This document shows positions 59,426 to 64,000 of a DNA stretch of 64,000 bases, piece by piece. Both the position numbers and the translations under genes were made by a program. Within the stretch, counting starts at the first letter, position 1. Every line of letters begins with the position of its first letter. The notes beneath the pieces are model-generated. The model was not told where the DNA came from. It saw nothing but the letters and a program-made list of their open reading frames with translations, and made no database searches. The DNA is from CAYRVX01 sp964642165 (GTDB taxonomy: Bacteria > Planctomycetota > Phycisphaerae > SM23-33): positions 1 through 64,000 of the forward strand of contig CAZXOC010000002.1 of the NCBI GenBank assembly GCA_964642165.1, read 5' to 3'.

Positions 59426-60364
59426 TCACCGCTTGCTCCCCGCCTTGCGCGTGGCGGCGGCGCGGGCGGAGAGGAACGCCAGCAGCGCCGCGTCCAGGTG
59501 GTCGGCGGTGGAGATCAGCTTGTAATCGACGCGGCTGGCGATGCACTTGCGCTTCACGTCCGTGCAGAAGCGGTCCACCGCCTGGAGGTATCCCTCGCGC
59601 AGCGCCCGCGGCTCGATCATGATGTTGCCCGTCGCCTCCAGCCCGCGGAACATCGTGTTGCCCTGGAACGGGAACGTCAGCTCGTCCTCGTCCATCACGT
59701 GCAGGACGATCACCTCGTGGTCGTAATGGCGGAAGTGCTGGAGGCCCCGGATCACGCCGTCCGTGTCCACGAACAGGTCGCTCACCAGGCACACCAGCCC
59801 GCGGCGGGGAATCTTCTCCGCCACGGAGTGGCAGATCGGCTCCAGCGACGTCTTGGCCTTCGGCTCGATCACGTCCATCGCGTGCACGAGCGACTTGATC
59901 TGGTTGGGGTTCGCCGAGGCCGGCACGTACGTCCGCAGGTCCTCGTCGAAGACCGCCAGGCCGACCGCGTCCTGCTGCTGGAGCAGGAGGAAGCCGAGGG
60001 AAGCCGCCACGGCCACCGCGTACTCGTACTTCGACATGCGCCCGGAGCGCCCCGTGCCGTACAGCATCGACTCGCTGCCGTCCACCAGGAAGAGGGCCTT
60101 GAGGTTCGTCTCCTCCTCGTACTGCTTGATGTAGTACCGGTCGGTGCGCCCGAGGACCTTCCAGTCGATGTGCTTGATGTCGTCCCCGGGCGCATACTCG
60201 CGGTGCGAGGCGAACTCGACGCTGAACCCGTAGAACGGGCTGCGGTGCAGGCCCGAGATGAACCCCTCCACGACCAGGCGGGCCTGGAGGTCCAGGCGCG
60301 TGATCTTCGAGAGGACCTTGGGGTCCAGGTACTTCCTCAGTTCCTCAACGGTGGTCTTGGCCAT
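59426..60364 (-). CDS. DUF58 protein (MoxR partner)
   Basis: The protein has 312 residues. The DUF58 core is FGFSVEF-like then HREYAPGDDIKHIDWKVLGRTDRYYIKQYEEET, followed by a VWA-like domain with D95-G-S97-E-S99 (LVDGSESM) as a MIDAS. It lacks membrane segments, as in the short DUF58 type, so is cytoplasmic. It lies between the MoxR gene (94 nt) and the BatA-like gene, the canonical order MoxR, DUF58, BatA. It probably couples the MoxR ATPase to membrane VWA proteins. Confidence 0.9.
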   Translation of the reverse strand: MAKTTVEELRKYLDPKVLSKITRLDLQARLVVEGFISGLHRSPFYGFSVEFASHREYAPGDDIKHIDWKVLGRTDRYYIKQYEEETNLKALFLVDGSESMLYGTGRSGRMSKYEYAVAVAASLGFLLLQQQDAVGLAVFDEDLRTYVPASANPNQIKSLVHAMDVIEPKAKTSLEPICHSVAEKIPRRGLVCLVSDLFVDTDGVIRGLQHFRHYDHEVIVLHVMDEDELTFPFQGNTMFRGLEATGNIMIEPRALREGYLQAVDRFCTDVKRKCIASRVDYKLISTADHLDAALLAFLSARAAATRKAGSKR

Positions 60365-60458
60365 GCGCTCGTCTGTCCGGAGTGTCGTGTCCGTGCTCTT
60401 CGAGGCAACTCACCCCCGGCCACGCCGGGCCGGGGCTCTAGGGCGGCGGGCGGACGCC

Positions 60459-61550
60459 CTACGGTTCGACCGCCTTGGCGGTGGCCGGGTTCGTGGCGAT
60501 GGCGCTCTCCTGGGCGGGGATGATCTCCAGGAGCCGGTCCACGATCCGGTCGACGGTCATGCCCTCGGCGTCGGCGTTGAAGTTCGTCACGATGCGGTGG
60601 CGCAGGACCGGCCTGGCGACCGCCTGGATGTCCTCGGTGGACACGTGCACGCGCCCGTGCAGGACGGCGCGGACCTTGCCGCCGAGGGTCAGGTACTGGC
60701 AGGCCCTCGGCCCGGCGCCCCAACTGACGTAGTCCCGGACGACCGGCGGCGGGGCCGTGTCCGTGTCGATCACGCGCGTCGCCCGCACGAGCCGCATCGC
60801 GTACTGGATGACGTGGTCCGACACCGGCACGCGACGGATGATCTCCTGGAGCTGGATGATCTCCTCGCCCGTCAGGACGTGCGACAACTGCACGTCCTGG
60901 ATCGCCGTCGTCAGCCGCACGATGTCGAATTCCTCGTCCCAGTTGGGGTACTTCACGAAGATCTTGAACATGAACCGGTCCTGCTGGGCCTCCGGCAGCG
61001 GGTAGGTGCCCTCCTGCTCGATGGGGTTCTGCGTCGCCAGGACGAAGAAGGGGTCCTTCATCGGCATGCGCTTCCCGCCGGCCGTCACCTGACGCTCCTG
61101 CATCGCCTCCAGCAGCGCCGCCTGCGTCTTCGGCGGCGTCCGGTTGATCTCGTCGGCCAGGATGACGTTGTTGAAGATCGGCCCGTGGAGGAACCGGAAG
61201 TCCCGCGTCCCCGTCGAGCGGTCCTCCTGGATGACCTCCGTGCCGGTAATGTCCGAGGGCATCAGGTCCGGCGTGAACTGGATCCGCGCGAAGTCCAGCT
61301 CCAGGCACTGGGCCAGCGAGGAGACCATCAGCGTCTTGGCCAGGCCCGGCACGCCCTCCAGGATGGCGTGCCCCCGCGCGAAGATGCACATCAGCAGCTC
61401 CTCGAGCACCGCCTCCTGCCCTACGATCGCCCTGGCCATCTCCCGGCAGATGGTCTGGTAGGCCTCGGAGAGGCGTTCGGCCGCCTGGATGTCATCCCGG
61501 TTGAGTTCCTTGTCGTCCGCCCTTGGTTCGTTCGCTTCCGCTTCAGTCAC
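60459..61550 (-). CDS. MoxR-family AAA+ ATPase
   Basis: The 363-residue protein starts at GTG with GAGGAG upstream; a second GTG 33 nt further up is possible. Walker A GVPGLAKT (66-73), Walker B VILADEINR (about 129-137), sensor 1 FVLATQNPIEQEGTYPLPEAQ and sensor 2 RACQYLTLGGKVRAVL are intact. MoxR ATPases act as chaperone-like activators for VWA partner proteins. It is fully consistent with the following DUF58, BatA-like and VWA genes. A 171-nt gap without a gene separates it from the squalene-cyclase-like gene upstream. Confidence 0.95.
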   Translation of the reverse strand: MTEAEANEPRADDKELNRDDIQAAERLSEAYQTICREMARAIVGQEAVLEELLMCIFARGHAILEGVPGLAKTLMVSSLAQCLELDFARIQFTPDLMPSDITGTEVIQEDRSTGTRDFRFLHGPIFNNVILADEINRTPPKTQAALLEAMQERQVTAGGKRMPMKDPFFVLATQNPIEQEGTYPLPEAQQDRFMFKIFVKYPNWDEEFDIVRLTTAIQDVQLSHVLTGEEIIQLQEIIRRVPVSDHVIQYAMRLVRATRVIDTDTAPPPVVRDYVSWGAGPRACQYLTLGGKVRAVLHGRVHVSTEDIQAVARPVLRHRIVTNFNADAEGMTVDRIVDRLLEIIPAQESAIATNPATAKAVEP

Positions 61551-61721
61551 GTCGCTCTCCTCTTGGCTGGCCGCGGCCGGCACTCGGTTGTCGGCTTCTC
61601 ATTCTCCGCTGCGGGCGATTCGCCTTCCGCGGGGTCTTGCCGATTTGCCTTCCCCCCGTTCGCCGGGGCAGGGGCGATCTCGGGAACGGCTGGGCGTCGG
61701 CAGAAGGCGGATCGCCACTGG

Positions 61722-62864
61722 CTACTTCTGGCAGATCGGCAGGTAATTGTACGGGAGCTGGAGGATGATGGTGGCGAGGGCCGTGCCGTACGTCGTGCCG
61801 ACGCTGTCGCCGTTCCAGCTTCCGTCGGGGCTCTGCAATTGCAGCAGTCGGTCGCGAATCTGCGGGTAGTAGGTTTTCCAGTCCTGGCCGCCGCGCTGGT
61901 ACCACGCCTGCGCCAGGTAAAAGTGGGTGTAGAAGTAATGCCCGCCCCAGGCGCCGCCGCCGCTGACGTTGACGCGCCCGCGGACGTAGCGGACGAGCTT
62001 CTCGACCATTTCGGCCTCGGCGCCCTTGCCGCCGGTCTTCCGGTCGTAGATGCCGGCGGCATAGAAGCAGGTGATGGCCGCCGCGGAGATCGCCGGGCGC
62101 GACGAGCCCCGGCTTCGCGCCGAGTAACAGATGCCGCCGTCGCCCTGCTGGCAGTACTTCAGGTAGGCCACCGCGCGGTCGATCGTGCTCTTCGGCACCT
62201 TGATGCCCACGTTGCGGCAGGCCCGCAGCGCCTGGAGCTGCGTGACCGTCACCGACCCCTCGTCCCCCCGGCTGGTCGGCGTGTAGATCCACCCGCCGGC
62301 GTGCGCGTGCTGGGCGCCCAGGTCGGACTGCGCCTTGGCCGTCAGCCCCACCGCCTTGGTGAGCACGCCCTGGAGGTCCTTTTCGTACTCGCGGCTGATC
62401 TCCGTGCCGTAGCACTGGGCGAGGAACAGCATGGAGAAGCCGTGGCCGTACATGCTCCGGCTCTCCGAGCCCGGGCCGCCGATGAGCCCGTCCCCGTGGC
62501 TCTTGGCGACGCGCAGCAGGTAGCTCATCGCGCGGGTGACGTTGCGGCAGTACGGGCCCGTCTCGGGCGTCGAGCCGTTGCCCATCATCGCCACGCCGGC
62601 CAGCGCGGTCATGGCGGCCGGATACGTCCCGTACCCGCCGCTGTTGAGCCAGCTCCCGTCGGGGCGCTGCGTCTTGGCCAGGTAGTTCAGTCCGCGGTCG
62701 ATCGCCTTGACGGTCTTTCGCGTGACCATCTCCGGCAGCATCGCGCTGGGCGCATCGGCCCGCGCCGCCGGGACGATCGCCTGCCCGCAGGCCGCCGCAG
62801 CCGCCGCAAGGACCAGCCACGGCCGCCGCCTGGGGGCGCGTCGCCGCATCTCAACGCTCGCCAT
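61722..62864 (-). CDS. Exported squalene-cyclase/prenyltransferase-like alpha-alpha-barrel protein
   Basis: The 380-residue protein has a signal sequence (PWLVLAAAAAACGQAIVPAARA) and repeats of the terpene-cyclase type: AIDRGLNYLAKTQRPDGSWLNSGG, GAQHAHAGGWIYTPTSRGDEGSVTVTQLQAL, DRAVAYLKYCQQGDGGICYS and RDRLLQLQSPDGSWNGD, i.e. QxxDGSW-like QW motifs. It lacks the DxDD acid of hopene synthases, so an enzymatic cyclase role is unlikely; exported proteins of this kind are common in planctomycetes, role unknown. AAAGGAG lies upstream inside the previous gene's end, and the two overlap by 14 nt, so expression is coupled. Confidence 0.82.
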   Translation of the reverse strand: MASVEMRRRAPRRRPWLVLAAAAAACGQAIVPAARADAPSAMLPEMVTRKTVKAIDRGLNYLAKTQRPDGSWLNSGGYGTYPAAMTALAGVAMMGNGSTPETGPYCRNVTRAMSYLLRVAKSHGDGLIGGPGSESRSMYGHGFSMLFLAQCYGTEISREYEKDLQGVLTKAVGLTAKAQSDLGAQHAHAGGWIYTPTSRGDEGSVTVTQLQALRACRNVGIKVPKSTIDRAVAYLKYCQQGDGGICYSARSRGSSRPAISAAAITCFYAAGIYDRKTGGKGAEAEMVEKLVRYVRGRVNVSGGGAWGGHYFYTHFYLAQAWYQRGGQDWKTYYPQIRDRLLQLQSPDGSWNGDSVGTTYGTALATIILQLPYNYLPICQK

Positions 62865-64000
62865 AGATTATCACTCCTTTCGAGGTCTCCGCGCACAGGC
62901 GCCCGTTGGTGAGGACCGGCGGGCCCGTGCCCTGGCGCCGGCGGCTCTCGTCCGGGGCGGGCGCGCCGCCGCGGAGATCGATCTTCTGCGCCGCCTTGCC
63001 CGTCTGCGAGTGCAGCACGTACGCGTAGTACGGGAAGGCCGCCTGGTAGTGCCTCGCCGTGACGACCACGTGATCCCTGCCCAGGACGATCGGCGGCATG
63101 CTCTGGTAGTACCAGTTCTTGTGCTCGTCGAAGTCGACGCTCCAGCGGTGCTTCTCGTCGGAGACGGTGAACTTCTGGATGTTCAACCCCCGCACGCTGC
63201 TCAGGCGCCCGTAGATCGCCTTCCGGCGGCCGGAAAAGCTGGGAGCACAAAGGACGTAGAGACCGTCGTCCTGGAAGCGGGCATCGAACGGGATGGCCGC
63301 CGCCCCGTGGACGGGCCGGGCCTGAAGCGTCGCCAGCTTGCCGCCCCCCAGCACGGAGAGGACCTCGATTCGCCCGGAAGTGTTCTGCGGGGACACCGCG
63401 ATCTGCTCGGCGGAGATCGCCAGGATCGCCGGGTACTTCGCCGCGTTGTGCTGCTGCCGCCAGAGGGGCTTGTCGAGCTTGCCCAGTTCCCGCACCGTCA
63501 GCTCGCCGTTGACGATCATCGCCAGCAGGCCGTCCGGGGTCACCTCGCACTGGGTCCACTGGCTCGCCGAACCGTCGGGCGGCCACCTGCCGACGACCCG
63601 CCCGCCCTTGGCGAGGCTGAAGCAGGTCACCCTCTTGCCGCTGTCGTGCTGGAAGACGACCATGTCGCCGACGATCCGCGGCGGGCCGCTCGGGCAGCGG
63701 TTGCCGCCCACGAGGTTGCCCTGCCAGGACATCTCGCCGGTGGCGATGTCCAGGCAACTGACCTTCCCGCTGCGGTCGGCCACCACCAGCACGCCGGAGC
63801 CGACGCCCATCGTGTAGAACGACGCGATGCCGATCTTGGCCATCTGCCGGTCCCAGACGACCTTGGCGGAAACCAGGTCCAACCCGCGGATGGACTTGCG
63901 GTCGGCCACCGCCAGCACCTTGCCGTCCCGGCTGACGCCGCCGACGAGGCGCATGCCCGGCGGGTAGTGGGCGTACTTCTTGGCGTCGTCCTTGTCCACG
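62851..64000 (-). CDS. PQQ-type beta-propeller protein, 5' end outside window
   Basis: The gene continues past the right edge; about 383 C-terminal residues are visible. Repeats of the PQQ/quinoprotein type are clear: LAVADRKSIRGLDLVSAKVVWDR, VLVVADRSGKVSCLDIATGEMSW, IVNGELTVRELGKLDKPLW, AYVLHSQTGKAAQKIDL and LTNGRLCAETSKGVIIYGE. Several W-x-R or similar blade ends fit a propeller of about 7-8 blades. No PQQ ligand or enzyme core is identifiable in the visible part; such proteins often act in binding or assembly at the envelope. It overlaps the next gene by 14 nt. Confidence 0.8.
   Translation of the reverse strand, partial: VDKDDAKKYAHYPPGMRLVGGVSRDGKVLAVADRKSIRGLDLVSAKVVWDRQMAKIGIASFYTMGVGSGVLVVADRSGKVSCLDIATGEMSWQGNLVGGNRCPSGPPRIVGDMVVFQHDSGKRVTCFSLAKGGRVVGRWPPDGSASQWTQCEVTPDGLLAMIVNGELTVRELGKLDKPLWRQQHNAAKYPAILAISAEQIAVSPQNTSGRIEVLSVLGGGKLATLQARPVHGAAAIPFDARFQDDGLYVLCAPSFSGRRKAIYGRLSSVRGLNIQKFTVSDEKHRWSVDFDEHKNWYYQSMPPIVLGRDHVVVTARHYQAAFPYYAYVLHSQTGKAAQKIDLRGGAPAPDESRRRQGTGPPVLTNGRLCAETSKGVIIYGER

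Noticed and set aside
61722..62864. Squalene-hopene cyclase
   Set aside because: The length is about half, a signal peptide is present, and no DxDD motif is visible; only the alpha-alpha barrel repeats are shared.

Overview
The window is a 64 kb, very GC-rich stretch, almost certainly from a metagenome-assembled member of the Planctomycetota. The case rests on gene content: two Tat-exported sulfatases, a 3-keto-disaccharide hydrolase (DUF1080), xylose-isomerase-like TIM barrels, a Gfo/Idh/MocA oxidoreductase, an H-X9-DG-type pseudopilin, an NPCBM protein, a squalene-cyclase-like alpha/alpha barrel, and a long MoxR/DUF58/BatA-type gene run. A block of 100 Ns at 21141-21240 is a scaffold gap. 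No tRNA, rRNA, CRISPR array, transposase or prophage gene was seen.

Layout. 1-5402 (minus): a metal-dependent hydrolase, a GlmU-like nucleotidyl/acetyltransferase, an NDP-forming acyl-CoA synthetase, an acyl carrier protein, and an HMGL-like carboxyltransferase cut by the left edge. The last three form an unusual thioester cluster. 5566-21085: exported carbohydrate-active proteins on both strands (a 1367-aa multidomain glycosidase-like protein, a parallel beta-helix protein, two DUF5060 glycosidase-like proteins, a 12-Asp-box propeller) plus a TIM-barrel/Gfo-Idh-MocA fusion. Between them lies a broken Na+/alanine symporter with an in-frame TAG that is truncated where its neighbour's stop codon begins. 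21241-24849: a gap-truncated pseudopilin, orphan ribosomal protein L21, an amidohydrolase and an M20 peptidase. 24910-34832: a small EF-hand protein, two sulfatases, and a plus-strand operon with a CBM9-like/double-hydrolase protein whose two nucleophile positions are not Ser, a GH123/DUF4091-like glycosidase and an exported SagB-like nitroreductase.

34879-64000 is all minus strand. Read in transcription order from the right edge: PQQ-type propeller (partial), squalene-cyclase-like protein, MoxR ATPase, DUF58, BatA-like VWA, VWA/class-I-amidotransferase-like protein, DUF4175-like membrane protein, coiled-coil protein, helical-repeat protein and NPCBM protein. The housekeeping genes queG, xseA and xseB follow, then sugar isomerase-like, amidohydrolase, lipoprotein, zinc-ribbon, DUF1080 and TGS-GTPase genes, and finally a fused membrane/spermidine-synthase/TPR protein behind a long leader.

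Functionally, the left and centre look like sulfated or otherwise decorated polysaccharide breakdown: binding modules, esterase-like and glycosidase-like enzymes, sulfatases, and intracellular sugar oxidoreductase/isomerase steps. The right is a cell-envelope MoxR system. Several intergenic regions carry sigma70-like promoters of the form TTGnnn-16/18-TAnnnT. Functions of the glycosidase-like proteins are family-level only.
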